DNA from: Sphingobium sp. AP49
Lineage (GTDB): Bacteria; Pseudomonadota; Alphaproteobacteria; Sphingomonadales; Sphingomonadaceae
NCBI RefSeq assembly: GCF_000281715.2
Contig: NZ_CP124576.1
Coordinates: 2,859,501-2,923,500 of the forward strand
Length of the DNA: 64,000 nucleotides
Direction: 5' to 3'
In this document: one piece after another, positions 17,358 through 27,900 of the stretch
Position numbering within the stretch: position 1 is the first letter of the stretch
Layout: each line of letters begins with the position of its first letter
The notes under the pieces: model-generated
What the model was told of the DNA's origin: nothing
The model's database searches: none
Seen by the model: only the letters and a program-made list of their open reading frames with translations
Translations under genes and position numbers: made by a program

Positions 17358-18221
17358 CTAGGAGCGGGACGTGGGCGTGCTCTGCTGCTGCTGGCGTTGC
17401 AATTGCCGTTCCTCGACTCCGTCTTCCGCCTGCGCGATCCGGACATCGGCGTCAATGCTGATATCGCCCGCGACGGTCACGGAGCCCCGGATCGGAGCAG
17501 CTTCATCGGCGTCCAGGCCACTGGCAAGGCGCAAATAGCGTTCTGTGATGCAAACCCGGTTGGACGGATCAAAGCCGATCCAGCCGAGCCCCGGCACCAA
17601 CGCCTCGGCCCAGCCATGGGTTTCATGCAGATCCCCCTCACCCGCCAGCAAATAGCCCGAGACATAGCGCGCGGAAACGCCCAGCAAGCGTGCGCCGGCA
17701 AGGAATATCTGGGCATGATCCTGACACACGCCCGCCCCCAGCGCGAACGCCTCGGCTGCCGTCGTTTCGGCGCCAGTCACACCCGGCCGATAGTGGACCG
17801 CGTCGCTGACCGCCGCCGACAGCGCATGAAGCTGGGCCAGCGGCCCGTCCTCTTCCGGCAGGGCAGCAACCATCGCGCGGATCGCGTCCGACGGCCTGGT
17901 CAATGGGGTGCTGCGCAGGAAATAGCGCGCATCGACGCGGCATTGCGGCAGGCCGCCGATCCCATGAGTCTCGCGCGTTTCCACCAACCCTTCGGCAATG
18001 ATGACCGCCTGATCAAGCCGATCATGGCGCACCCACACCGCCTCCATCTCGCCATAGCTGTTCGGACGGAAGTTGGTCAGTGGCTCGCCATTGATGCTGA
18101 CCTGCCAGTCATGCACGTTCTGGCCGGGCGTATCGACCGGCACCAGCTTCAGCCGCATGGCGACGCGCCCGACCGACGCGGGATAGCCGTAGACGGTCTG
18201 GTGACGGACGAGCAATTTCAT
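17358..18221 (-). CDS. Transglutaminase-like protein of the Anbu operon
   Basis: A 287-residue transglutaminase-fold protein. The N-terminal transglut_N segment is MKLLVRHQTVYGYPASVGRV. The Cys-His-Asp triad is visible as GAGVCQDHA (Cys166), ETHGWAEA (His202) and GFDPSNR (Asp218). The C-terminal 60 residues, ending in a Gln-rich tail (QLQRQQQQS), look disordered. It lies 29 bp upstream of the Anbu gene and 18 bp downstream of the alpha-E gene, so is co-transcribed. It probably cleaves or forms an amide bond in an unidentified peptide. Confidence 0.92.
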   Translation of the reverse strand: MKLLVRHQTVYGYPASVGRVAMRLKLVPVDTPGQNVHDWQVSINGEPLTNFRPNSYGEMEAVWVRHDRLDQAVIIAEGLVETRETHGIGGLPQCRVDARYFLRSTPLTRPSDAIRAMVAALPEEDGPLAQLHALSAAVSDAVHYRPGVTGAETTAAEAFALGAGVCQDHAQIFLAGARLLGVSARYVSGYLLAGEGDLHETHGWAEALVPGLGWIGFDPSNRVCITERYLRLASGLDADEAAPIRGSVTVAGDISIDADVRIAQAEDGVEERQLQRQQQQSTPTSRS

Positions 18222-18239
18222 GGCGGTCTCCTCTCCCCC

Positions 18240-19172
18240 TCAGCCGAAATGATAGGTTTCGGCGATCTCGACGCCGAGCCGGTTGCTCATCATCAGGCTA
18301 TACTGCACGGTTTCATGCAGGCCGCGGCGGAAGATTTCGCCGCTGTCGAGCTCCTCCAGTTCGCTCACCAGCTGTTTCACCGTGTCGTGACAAGGGCCAC
18401 GCGCATTGTGCCAGCCGGCCAGGCGATTGAGCCGATAGGCCAGTTGGTCGCAGCAATAGGCGACGCTGCGAGGGAACAGCCGGTTGAGCATCAGGAAGTC
18501 GGTGATCTGCCAGGGCGTGTACGTGCCGCCATAGACATGATGATAGGCGCGCGCGCCCGACAGCGCATATAGCACCGACGTCCATTGATAATGATCGCGA
18601 TTGCCGCCGATCACTTCGGTTTCGGGCAACAGCACATAATATTTTACGTCGAGCAGACGCAGCGTCATCTGCGCACGTTCCAACGCCGAACCGCAGCGCA
18701 GGAAATCATGACCTTCATTGCGCAACTGCCCTGAATGGGCCGCCCCACGAAACGTCATCACCCGGGTCTTCACCCAGTCAATCAGCGCGGGCAACTGGGC
18801 CTTGGCTTCAGCCAGATCATAGCTGTCCAGCTTGCGCCACCCTTCGTTCAGTGCCTCCCACATGTCCTGGGTCAGCATGGTGCGAGCCGACTTGGCATTG
18901 GCACGCGCTTTCAGCAGGCAGGACCGGATGGAACTGGGATTGTCGAGATCCAGCATCAGGTAGGATACGACATCGCTTTCCGTCACCGGTACGCCGTCCG
19001 GGAAGCGATGTCCCGCGCCGGTCGCGCGCACAACGGAACGCCATTCGTCGCGATGATGCGCGCCCGGCAGGATCGCCATGCGCTGTCCCATCGACAGCAG
19101 GCGGGCGGTGGCTTCGGCGCGCTCCATATAGCGCGCCATCCAGAAGAGATTTTCGGCGGTCCGGCTCAGCAT
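18240..19172 (-). CDS. Alpha-E domain protein of the Anbu operon (DUF403)
   Basis: A 310-residue all-helical protein beginning MLSRTAENLFWMARYMERAEATARLL, the family hallmark with its conserved Glu and Arg residues. It has no known catalytic site. It is always found with circularly permuted ATP-grasp and transglutaminase proteins and is thought to act with them in a ligase-type pathway. The start is immediate and unambiguous. Confidence 0.92.
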   Translation of the reverse strand: MLSRTAENLFWMARYMERAEATARLLSMGQRMAILPGAHHRDEWRSVVRATGAGHRFPDGVPVTESDVVSYLMLDLDNPSSIRSCLLKARANAKSARTMLTQDMWEALNEGWRKLDSYDLAEAKAQLPALIDWVKTRVMTFRGAAHSGQLRNEGHDFLRCGSALERAQMTLRLLDVKYYVLLPETEVIGGNRDHYQWTSVLYALSGARAYHHVYGGTYTPWQITDFLMLNRLFPRSVAYCCDQLAYRLNRLAGWHNARGPCHDTVKQLVSELEELDSGEIFRRGLHETVQYSLMMSNRLGVEIAETYHFG

Positions 19173-19263
19173 GTCTTGGCTCTTTTCACCGTGGAGGCCG
19201 GCGCCATCGCGCCCGGCCCTGCATCATCAGGGACAATCATAAGGAAGGAGGCACTCGCGCCCA

Positions 19264-20673
19264 TCAGTCCTGCAACACCCAGGTATCCTTGACCCCGCCA
19301 CCCTGGCTGGAATTGACCACCAGCGAGCCTTCGGTGAGCGCCACGCGGGTGAGGCCACCAGGCACCAGCCGCAACTGCTTGCCGACAAGGCAATAGGGCC
19401 GGAAATCGGCATGGCGCCCGACCACGCTGGCCGGTCCCAGGGTCGGCACGGTCGACAGGTCGAGAGTCGGCTGGGCGATGAACTCGCCGGGATTGGCCCT
19501 GATCCGCGCGGCATAGGCCTCGACCTCATCCTTGGTCGATTTCGGGCCGATCAGCATGCCGTAGCCGCCCGATCCATGGACCTCCTTGGCGACCAGTTCA
19601 TGCAAATGCTCCAGCACATAGGCCATTTCGTCCGGCTTCGAGCATTGCCAGGTCTTGATATTGTCGAGGATCGGCTCCTCTCCGAGATAGAAGCGGATCA
19701 TCTCGGGCACATAGATATAGACGGCCTTGTCGTCAGCGATGCCCGATCCGGGTGCTGAGGCCAGGGTCACGCCGCCATTGCGATAGACGCTGAAGATGCC
19801 TGGAACCCCCAACAGACTGTCGGGGCGGAACACCAGCGGATCGATATATTCGTCGTCGATGCGGCGATAGATGACATCGACCGCCTTCGGCCCCAGGGTC
19901 GTTTTCATCCAGACCCGATCCTCGTCCACGAACAGGTCGGCCGGTTCGACCAGTTCGACCCCCATCAGGTCGGCAAGAAAGCTATGTTCATAATAGGCGC
20001 TGTTGAGCGACCCCGGGGTCAGCACGACCACCACCGGATCGCCCTTGCAGGCGGGCGGCGCGACTTCCTTGAGGCTTTTGAGCAGCTCGGCCGGATAATC
20101 ATCCACCGGCGCGACCAGGCCCTGCCCGAACAGTTCCGGAAACATGCGAGTCATGATCTCGCGATTTTCGAGCATGTAGGACACGCCAGAGGGAGTGCGG
20201 CAATTATCCTCCAGCACCTCGAAGCTGCCGGGGCCGGTGCGTACGATATCGATGCCGACGATATGGCTGTAGACCTTTCCCGGCGGGGTAAAGTCCGCCA
20301 TTTCGGCAAGATAGGCGCTGTTCTGATAGATGATGTCGGCCGGCATGATGCCCGCCTTCACAATCTCGCCGCGATGATAGACATCGTGCAGGAAGGCATT
20401 CAATGCCCGCGCGCGCTGGCGAATGCCCTTGTCGAGAATACGCCATTCCTGCCCGGTGAAGACGCGCGGCAGCAGGTCGAAGGGGATCAGCCGTTCCGGA
20501 TCGCCACCCTCGCCATAGACGGCGAAAGTGATGCCGATGCGCCGGAAGATCGCCTCTGCCTCGTCCATGCGGCGGTTGAGCCCGGCTATGCCTGTTCGCT
20601 CCACCCATTTCTGCACTTCATCGTAACAGGGGCGTAGCGAACCATCCGGCTCAAACATTTCATGGAAGGGCAA
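19264..20673 (-). CDS. Circularly permuted type 2 ATP-grasp protein of the Anbu operon
   Basis: A 469-residue ATP-grasp ligase-like protein (DUF404/DUF407). Visible features include EVLEDNCRTPSGVSYMLENR (about 160-180), DVIYRRIDDEYIDPLVFR and SGGYGMLIGPKSTKDE. I set the start at a TTG at 20673, because GGGAGG lies about 9 nt upstream and gives the family-like N-terminus PFHEMFEPDGSLRPCYDEV. The first in-frame ATG (20658) has no ribosome-binding site. It is first in the four-gene Anbu unit and should ligate an amino acid or peptide using ATP. Confidence 0.9.
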   Translation of the reverse strand: MPFHEMFEPDGSLRPCYDEVQKWVERTGIAGLNRRMDEAEAIFRRIGITFAVYGEGGDPERLIPFDLLPRVFTGQEWRILDKGIRQRARALNAFLHDVYHRGEIVKAGIMPADIIYQNSAYLAEMADFTPPGKVYSHIVGIDIVRTGPGSFEVLEDNCRTPSGVSYMLENREIMTRMFPELFGQGLVAPVDDYPAELLKSLKEVAPPACKGDPVVVVLTPGSLNSAYYEHSFLADLMGVELVEPADLFVDEDRVWMKTTLGPKAVDVIYRRIDDEYIDPLVFRPDSLLGVPGIFSVYRNGGVTLASAPGSGIADDKAVYIYVPEMIRFYLGEEPILDNIKTWQCSKPDEMAYVLEHLHELVAKEVHGSGGYGMLIGPKSTKDEVEAYAARIRANPGEFIAQPTLDLSTVPTLGPASVVGRHADFRPYCLVGKQLRLVPGGLTRVALTEGSLVVNSSQGGGVKDTWVLQD

Positions 20674-21072
20674 GTTGTCGTTCCTCCCTCGGCACGGGGC
20701 CGGTTGTGCATTGCAACAATAGTGCGCGCCACCTTGAGGATTGCAACAACAAAATCGCACGCACGCAAAAGCTTTGGTCTTCACCGTCCCTCGACACCAT
20801 ATAGGCCGGCGGCACGGGTAGAATCAGCTCAACGGCCGGCGCCGCCATTGCCGCCACCCCAGCGCGGACCGGCCGGTATTTTTGTGCCATCCCGCACCGC
20901 GCCAACCAGGAGCGTCGCGCCGCCGATCCCCCGCACAGCCCGCAGGACGGGGATGTTCGTTGCAGGATCACGGAAATTTACACTTCCCTATCAAACCCCC
21001 GTTGACCCGTCCGCATCTGCTGCGTATAGCGCCGCCTCACCGCAGGGCCGAGCGCCCTGGCGCAGCCCTTGG
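20674..21072. other. Non-coding stretch before tRNA-Met
   Basis: This 399-bp stretch between the divergent Anbu operon and tRNA-Met must hold the promoter of each. The short open frames here show no recognisable domains or ribosome-binding sites. I see no repeats or other structure. Confidence 0.5.
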
Positions 21073-21149
21073 GGCGGAGTAGCTCAGCTGGTTAGAGCAG
21101 CGGAATCATAATCCGCGTGTCGGGGGTTCAAGTCCCTCCTCCGCTACCA
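21073..21149 (+). tRNA. tRNA-Met(CAT), elongator type
   Basis: A complete 77-nt cloverleaf including the encoded CCA. The acceptor stem GGCGGAG pairs with CTCCGCT, with a terminal G-T. The D-arm is GCTC/GAGC. The anticodon stem GCGGA/TCCGC holds loop ATCATAA with anticodon CAT, and the T-loop is TTCAAGT. The D-loop and stems match elongator Met; an Ile2 tRNA with lysidine also has CAT and cannot be fully excluded. Its 3' end is the integration site of the island that follows. Confidence 0.93.
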
Positions 21150-21151
21150 TT
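21135..21151 (+). repeat. attL: 17-bp direct repeat at the 3' end of tRNA-Met
   Basis: The sequence CCTCCTCCGCTACCATT at the tRNA 3' end is repeated exactly at 42037-42053. The pair brackets the 20.9-kb segment that carries the integrase, so this is the left attachment site. Confidence 0.9.
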
Positions 21152-21434
21152 CAAGCTTTTTATCTTGTTGTTTTTGCATGATAAGCTTGCCCTTCTATCA
21201 ATCGTAGACCACTATTGTTCCCACTTTTTAGGCGGGTTGCGATGGTATGATTCGGCACCTTGCGGGACGACGTATCCCATTTGATCTTGCGCGGGCTACG
21301 CAGGAAGGCTGCGCCTCTCCAACTGGCCGTGGGGCATCCTCCTATTAGGAAGATAGATTTTATCGTCTAGGCTTGGAATTGTTCTGCCCGGCGGATAGGG
21401 AGCCCCTAGCTTGTCGTAACTAGGGAATGTTAAA

Positions 21435-23024
21435 ATGGCTCGTGGACGACCAAGGAAAGTCGCAACGGAGCCAGAAAAGCCCAATTCTCGCGCATTTGAG
21501 GCTCCTCTTTGGGCTGCGGCTGACAAGCTGCGCGGCAACATGGATGCCGCCGAGTACAAGCATGTTGCGCTTGGTTTGATCTTCCTCAAATATATTTCCG
21601 ACCGTTTTAACGAACGGCGCAATGAGGCGCTGGCCGACCCTGAAAGCGATTTTCTGGCCGATGAGCGGGATTGGTATGCCGCCGAAAGCGTGTTCTGGGT
21701 GCCGGAACATGCGCGGTGGGAATATCTTAAGGAAAACGCCACCGGTACCAAGCCAACGATTGGCGAACTGATCGACACAGCTATGCTCTCGATTGAGAGT
21801 GAGAACCCCACGCTGAAAGGTGTGCTGACCAAGAATTATGCCCGGCCAGAGCTGGACCAGACCAAGCTGGCCGAAGTGGTCAAGCTGTTCTCCGATCTGG
21901 CGTTCCGCGATCAGCATCATGGGCAGGACGTGCTTGGCCGTGTCTACGAGTATTTCCTTGGCCAGTTTGCCATCGCAGAGGGCAAGCGCGGCGGGCAATA
22001 TTACACGGCCGGTTGTGTGGTGCGACTGCTGGTCGCGATGATTGAGCCGTTCAAAGGCCGCGTTTATGACCCGTGCTGCGGGTCAGGCGGCATGTTCGTT
22101 CAATCCGAACAATTCATCGAGGCGCACGAAGGCGGACGAAACGATATTTCGATCTATGGGCAGGAGTCCAACCCCACGACATGGCGGCTGGCCAAAATGA
22201 ACCTAGCCATTCGCGGTATCGAAGCGAACCTTGGCAGCAAGTGGGGTGACAGCTTTCACGAGGATATGCACGGCAGCCTCAAGGCGGATTATATCCTAGC
22301 CAATCCACCATTCAATGCCAGCGATTGGAGGCGGGAAAAAGACAACCTTCAGGGCGATCAGCGCTGGCAATTTGGTACTCCGCCTGCTGGAAATGCCAAC
22401 TTCGCATGGATACAGCATATTTATCACCATCTGGCTCCGCATGGCACTGCGGGCTTCGTGCTGGCCAACGGCTCGCTGTCCAGCCAACAATCTGGCGAAG
22501 GCGAAATTCGCCAGCGGTTGATCGAGAAAGATGTCATCGACTGCATCGTGGCCCTGCCGGGGCAGCTTTTTTCGACCACACAGATTCCGGTCTGCCTGTG
22601 GTTTGTTTCACGCGACAAATCGAATGGCATAGTAAAGGACAAGAAACTCCGGGACCGGCGCGGCGATGTGCTGTTCATCGATGCGCGCAACATGGGCACA
22701 ATGAAAACACGCACGCTCAAAGAGCTGACGGATGAAGACGTAGCGACGATCGCCGATACCTATCACGCGTGGCGGGAAAAGGGAGGCAACTATGAGGACG
22801 TGTCGGGCTTCTCTAAATCGGTGAAAATCAAAGATATCGCCGCGAAGCGCTTTGTGCTCACCCCCGGCATGTATGTGGAGCAGTCGGCACGCGCGACCGA
22901 TAACGAGCCGGTCTCGGACAAAATGGCGCGGCTTACAGAGACACTAAAAGCACAGATGGATCGCGGCAGCGTGCTTGACATGAAAATCCGAAGCGAATTG
23001 AAAAAGGTTGGTTATGGCTGGTGA
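21435..23024 (+). CDS. hsdM: Type I restriction-modification methyltransferase subunit
   Basis: A 529-residue N6-adenine DNA methyltransferase, the M subunit of a type I system. The N-terminal helical domain (about 20-165) includes [20 protein letters not shown]. The SAM-binding motif DPCCGSGGM is at 212-220 and the catalytic NPPF at 290-293. Typical length and order. Its 3' end overlaps hsdS, indicating tight coupling. It starts 283 bp after the attL repeat, so its promoter lies inside the island's left end. With HsdS it methylates the recognition site; with HsdR the complex restricts unmodified DNA. Confidence 0.95.
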   Translation: MARGRPRKVATEPEKPNSRAFEAPLWAAADKLRGNMDAAEYKHVALGLIFLKYISDRFNERRNEALADPESDFLADERDWYAAESVFWVPEHARWEYLKENATGTKPTIGELIDTAMLSIESENPTLKGVLTKNYARPELDQTKLAEVVKLFSDLAFRDQHHGQDVLGRVYEYFLGQFAIAEGKRGGQYYTAGCVVRLLVAMIEPFKGRVYDPCCGSGGMFVQSEQFIEAHEGGRNDISIYGQESNPTTWRLAKMNLAIRGIEANLGSKWGDSFHEDMHGSLKADYILANPPFNASDWRREKDNLQGDQRWQFGTPPAGNANFAWIQHIYHHLAPHGTAGFVLANGSLSSQQSGEGEIRQRLIEKDVIDCIVALPGQLFSTTQIPVCLWFVSRDKSNGIVKDKKLRDRRGDVLFIDARNMGTMKTRTLKELTDEDVATIADTYHAWREKGGNYEDVSGFSKSVKIKDIAAKRFVLTPGMYVEQSARATDNEPVSDKMARLTETLKAQMDRGSVLDMKIRSELKKVGYGW

Positions 23025-24234
23025 TTGGCCTGAGACCACTTGGGGTAACATAGCCGAATTGAAATACGGCAAGGCGATGACGGCCTATACCGATCAGCCA
23101 AATGTTGCTCGCGTCTACGGCACGAATGGCCCGATTGGTTGGCACGACACAGCCTTGCAGCCTGGGCCGGGAGTGATCGTCGGTCGCAAAGGCGCCTATC
23201 GAGGTGTGCATTATGCCGATCATCCATTCTGGGTAATCGACACTGCATATTACCTGAACCCCCTGGTGCCGATGGACCTGCGGTGGGCTTATTACTGGTT
23301 GCTTGATTACGATGTGAACAACATCGATGACGGCTCCCCCATACCGTCCACGACACGGGAAGCCTTCGGCTTTACCCCATTGAAGCTTCCGCCATTAAAT
23401 GAGCAAGAAAGAATCGCTGATCTTCTCGCCAGCCTTGATGCAAAAATCGATCTCAACTGCCAAATGGCCGCGACGCTTGAGGAAATGGCGCGATCACTAT
23501 TCAAGAGCTGGTTTGTTGATTTCGACCCCGTTCACGCAAAACTCGAAGGCCGAGACATTGGTCTGCCCGCCGAAATCGTCGCGCTATTCCCCGGCGGCTT
23601 TGGTGATGAGGGGGTGCCAACAGGATGGAACCGAAAACCAATTATCGACTTAGCTCACTGGATTAATGGCGCTGCCTACAAAAACATGCATTTTGTGTCG
23701 AAGGATGAGGGCCTGCCGGTTATCAAAATTGCTGAACTTAAGGCGGGGATCACTTCTAAAACGAAATTCACCGGTACTGATTTGGGAGGCCGCTACAAAA
23801 TCAATGATCGCGAGTTGCTGTTTTCATGGTCAGGGAATCCAGAAACATCCATCGACACATTTTTGTGGATGAATGGAGAAGCATGGCTGAACCAGCATAT
23901 ATTCGCAGTCAGGGAGAATGGTGAGTTGTCGCAACCGATGCTGCACGCGATGTTAAAATTTCTCAAACCGATTTTCACCTCAATTGCTCGGGATAAGCAG
24001 ACGATTGGTTTAGGGCATGTGACCAAAGAGGATATGGGACGCGTTTTTGTGGCCCTACCAAAAGGCGATTTATTGTGTGCGCTTCGCGACGTATTTGACG
24101 CGCTATTTGAACAGTATGCGGAGATGATCTCTCAAAATATCGCGCTTGAGGCCACTAAAACGACGCTGCTTCCGCGTCTCGTCTCTGGTGAACTTCGCGT
24201 CAAAGAAGCTGCAGAACGGGTTGCGGCGGCGTGA
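23014..24234 (+). CDS. hsdS: Type I restriction-modification specificity subunit
   Basis: A 406-residue S subunit with two target-recognition domains (about 1-135 and 195-350), each followed by a helical spacer. The first spacer holds [20 protein letters not shown] and [15 protein letters not shown], a classic HsdS signature. The second ends with [20 protein letters not shown]. The start is taken as ATG 23014, overlapping hsdM by 11 bp; an in-frame TTG lies at 23008. The recognition sequence cannot be predicted from the protein. Confidence 0.94.
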   Translation: MAGDWPETTWGNIAELKYGKAMTAYTDQPNVARVYGTNGPIGWHDTALQPGPGVIVGRKGAYRGVHYADHPFWVIDTAYYLNPLVPMDLRWAYYWLLDYDVNNIDDGSPIPSTTREAFGFTPLKLPPLNEQERIADLLASLDAKIDLNCQMAATLEEMARSLFKSWFVDFDPVHAKLEGRDIGLPAEIVALFPGGFGDEGVPTGWNRKPIIDLAHWINGAAYKNMHFVSKDEGLPVIKIAELKAGITSKTKFTGTDLGGRYKINDRELLFSWSGNPETSIDTFLWMNGEAWLNQHIFAVRENGELSQPMLHAMLKFLKPIFTSIARDKQTIGLGHVTKEDMGRVFVALPKGDLLCALRDVFDALFEQYAEMISQNIALEATKTTLLPRLVSGELRVKEAAERVAAA

Positions 24235-24245
24235 GGTTCATCTAA

Positions 24246-24932
24246 ATGGCATACCAGCTTCAGCTGCTGCGTTCATTGATTGAACGCCATCCGGAACGGG
24301 CTGGCAATCTTGAACTACACGTCCGTGCGCTGGAGCAGAGCATCGAGCAACTGCCCAACACATGCTTGGCCAGCGTGCGCACGATCTTTGAGGCGGCGCA
24401 GGCATCCATCGGCCTGCATCTAAACATCGAATTTGGCCGCGACGGCCTGCCCGGCCGCATGACCAAGGTCATCGAAGCCTTCGACTTCTCGATGACCGAT
24501 CACCCTGATGGCCACAAGATTCATGATGAGCTGTCTGCGCTCATTAAAGGCATTGAAGAAACGACCACTGCCCTTGCCCGGCTGAGCAATATCCCGAACA
24601 TGCGCCACGGCGGTGCGCTTGATTGGGCGGTGCTGCAGCGCCAGCACGCTTACATGCTGGGCGGCTTGTGCGATGCACTAGTGTCTTTCTTGCTCGATGT
24701 CGCGTGGAGCCGCCAATTCGAAGAGATGGAAGATCTGTCCGGCCCGTCCTACGCGCTCGAAAGCGACTTCAACGAAAGTCTCGACAACGGATATGAGCTT
24801 GTGGAAATCGCAGGGTCCAGCTTTGAAGCCAGCCGCATCCTCTTTACGCTGGACCCCACGCAATATGAGGCGGCGCTGACCGAATGGCGGCTGACCAAAC
24901 CCGTCGATGGCGAACAGGAAGCCGCCGCATGA
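24246..24932 (+). CDS. Abortive-infection C-terminal-like protein embedded in the hsd operon
   Basis: A 228-residue soluble helical protein with no transmembrane or signal segment. The central part (about 75-155: KGIEETTTALARLSNIPNMR, then HGGALDW and AYMLGGLCDALVSFLLDVAW) resembles the Abi_C domain found in phage-resistance and restriction loci. The assignment is tentative. It lies 11 bp after hsdS and overlaps hsdR by ATGA (24929-24932), so it is expressed with the restriction enzyme. It may modulate restriction, act in a second defence layer, or simply assist the complex. Confidence 0.6.
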   Translation: MAYQLQLLRSLIERHPERAGNLELHVRALEQSIEQLPNTCLASVRTIFEAAQASIGLHLNIEFGRDGLPGRMTKVIEAFDFSMTDHPDGHKIHDELSALIKGIEETTTALARLSNIPNMRHGGALDWAVLQRQHAYMLGGLCDALVSFLLDVAWSRQFEEMEDLSGPSYALESDFNESLDNGYELVEIAGSSFEASRILFTLDPTQYEAALTEWRLTKPVDGEQEAAA

Positions 24933-27900
24933 CATATTCCACCGGTGGCACTCCCCCTCTCAGTCGTTTTAACGAGGGCGCGGTTGAACTGGCGGCACTG
25001 AGCTGGCTCGATCTTTCTGGTTGGCGGGTGCTGACTGGCGATTATCTGGCCCCTGATGGGCCGATGAGCGCTCGCACCGACTACAAGCAGACGGTGCTAG
25101 AAGGCCCACTCCGCGATGCACTCGCCACGCTCAACCCCGATGCGACCTCGACGATGGTTGGAGCGGCGGTACGGACGGTGTTGGCCGCGCCCACTCAAAA
25201 TCTGCTTGAAAACAACCGAGCATTTCATGAGCTGTTGATTTTCGGCGTGCCGGTGGAAGTGAATGAGAATGGCGAAAGCCGAACTGTCCGCTTGCGCCTG
25301 ATCGACCAGAAGAAGCCAGACAACAACAGCTTCATCGCCGCTAATCAGTTTGTCGTGCAGGCCGAGCGCCATACGATCAGGCCAGACATCGTCCTCTTCA
25401 TCAACGGCTTGCCGTTGGCGGTGCTGGAGTTGAAAAATCCCGCCGATGAAAACGCCACGATGGACCGGGCGCATGAGCAGCTTCAAAACTACAAGGTCAA
25501 GGCTCCGGAACTGTTCCGCTTCAACACGGCGCTGGTCATCAGCGACGGGATGGAAGCGCGCATCGGCGCGCTGACCGCCGGGCTGGACCGTTTCCAGCCG
25601 TGGCGGACCATCGACGGCGAAAAGCATGACGACTTTGGCCGGGCGGAACTGGAAGTGCTCATCAGAGGCGCGTTCGATCCAGCGCGCCTGTTGGACCTTG
25701 CTTTCGACTATAGCGCTTTTGAAATGGCCGATGGCGTGGTTAGATCGAAGAAGCTGGCAGGCTATCACCAGTTCCATGCCGTGCGGCGAGCGCTGGCATC
25801 AACGATCAGGGCGGCAAGTGAAGGGGGACACCGCAAAGGCGGCGTTATCTGGCATACGCAGGGCAGCGGTAAATCGTTGACCATGCTTTTCTATGTCCGC
25901 CAGCTACAACTGGCAAAGAAGCTCAAAAATCCTACAATTGTTGTGGTGACGGACCGCAACGATTTGGACGATCAGCTCTTCAAGACCTTCACCGCGCACG
26001 GCAGCGCCATTCGCGGTGAACCACGCAATGCTGAAACAGTGGCGGCAGTGCGGGAACTGCTCAAGGTCGATATTGGCGGGCTCGTGTTCACCACGATCCA
26101 GCGGTTCCGAGGCGATGACGGCGAGCATCCGCTGCTGACCGATCGCAGCAACGTGATCGTGATCGCCGATGAAGCGCATCGCTCGCAATATGGCCTCAAC
26201 CGACGTTTCGTGACGCGGGGCGATGAAGTGCGTGAGGAAGTAGGTTTCGCCGAATATCTGCGGCAAGCTCTGCCCAACGCCACCTTCATTGGCTTTACCG
26301 GCACGCCGATTGACGAAAAGGATCGCAGCACGGCGGCCGTGTTTGGTGACGTGATCGACACATACGACATGACTCAATCGGTCATCGACAAGGCCACCGT
26401 GCCGATCCACTATTCTGCCCGGCTCGCCAAGCTAATGCTTCGACTCGATCAAGGGCAACGCGAAGAGCTGGACGCGCTCGCCGAAGAGCTGACCGAAGGC
26501 AGCGACGTGCGCGCCGCCGAAAAATTGAAGGCGAAATTCAGCCGGTTTGAGGAAATCGTCGGCTCTAAGGAACGCATCGAAACTGTCGCGGCCGACATTG
26601 TCGCCCATTTCGAAGAACGCAAAATCGCAATGGGCGGCGGCAAGGGTATGATTGTGGCCATCAGCCGTGATGTTGCGGTTAAACTCTATGACGAAATCGC
26701 GCGCCTGCGTCCCGCATGGGTTGGGACTGATCCTGCCAATGACGGCGACGGAATGATGAAGGTAGTCATTACCGGCAGCAATTCTGACAGGCAAGCCATG
26801 CAACCGCATATCCGCACCAAATCGCGACTGGAGGAAGTGGCCGACCGCTTTAAGAATCCATCATCCGGGTTTGATTTGGTGATTGTGCGTGACATGTGGC
26901 TAACCGGCTTTGATGCGCCGTCGCTGCACACCCTTTACATTGACAAGCCGATGCGTGGGCATGGCCTTATGCAAGCCATTGCGCGGGTTAATCGCGTGTT
27001 CGGTTCCAAGCCGGGTGGGCTGATAGTCGACTATCTGGGCATTGGCGCGGAACTGCGGGCGGCACTGGCGCAATATAGCGCCCGCGATCAGCAGCAAGTC
27101 AGCCTCAATATGGATGAGGCGGTTCGGCAGCTTCTTAGTAAGATAGAATCTGGGCTCGCTTTGCTCGGCAAGGTCAACTGGAATGCATTTTTCGAGGCTG
27201 ATCCAGTTGCCCGCCTGACCATCCTCAAGCAATGCCTTGAGGAAATTCTGTCCAACGATCACCGCGCAGAGTTCATTGACCTCGCTACACAAGCCGAAGC
27301 AGCCTTCGCCATCGCGGCGGGCGATGAGCGCGCTTCTGCAAAGCGACAGGAGGTGGCTCTGATTGTCGCCTTGCGGGCCAATCTCATCAAATACACGTCC
27401 GGCAAGGGCGGGCGCGGCAGACACGCCATCGAGCAGGAAATCCGCCAACTCATGTCTCAGGCTGTCATGTCCGATGGCATTCTTGACGTATTCAAGGATG
27501 CCGGGCTTGAGCAGCCCGATCTCGCCATCCTATCCGATGATTTCCTGCTGGAAGTAAAGCAAACCCAGCAACCCAATTTGGCGGTTGAAACGCTGCGGCG
27601 GCTTTTGCAGGGAAACATCAAGGCGCGCGAACGACTGAACATTGTCGAGGCGCGAAAGCTCAGTGAGCGCCTCGACGATGTGCTGACCCGATATCACAAT
27701 CGGGCGGTAGATAGCTTGCAGGTGATCGATGAGCTGATTTCGCTTGCCCGAGAAGTGTCGGCGTCCGTCAAGCGCGGCGAAGAGCTAGGCATGGGACCTG
27801 AAGAGCTGGCGTTTTACGATGCCTTAGCTGAGAACGGATCAGCAAGGGATTTGATGGAACGCGAAACGCTTCGCACCCTTGCTCAACTGCTGGTCAAAGC

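Noticed and set aside
20660..20971. Frames upstream of the ATP-grasp gene
   Set aside because: No ribosome-binding site or domain; cysteine- and arginine-rich composition of non-coding sequence.
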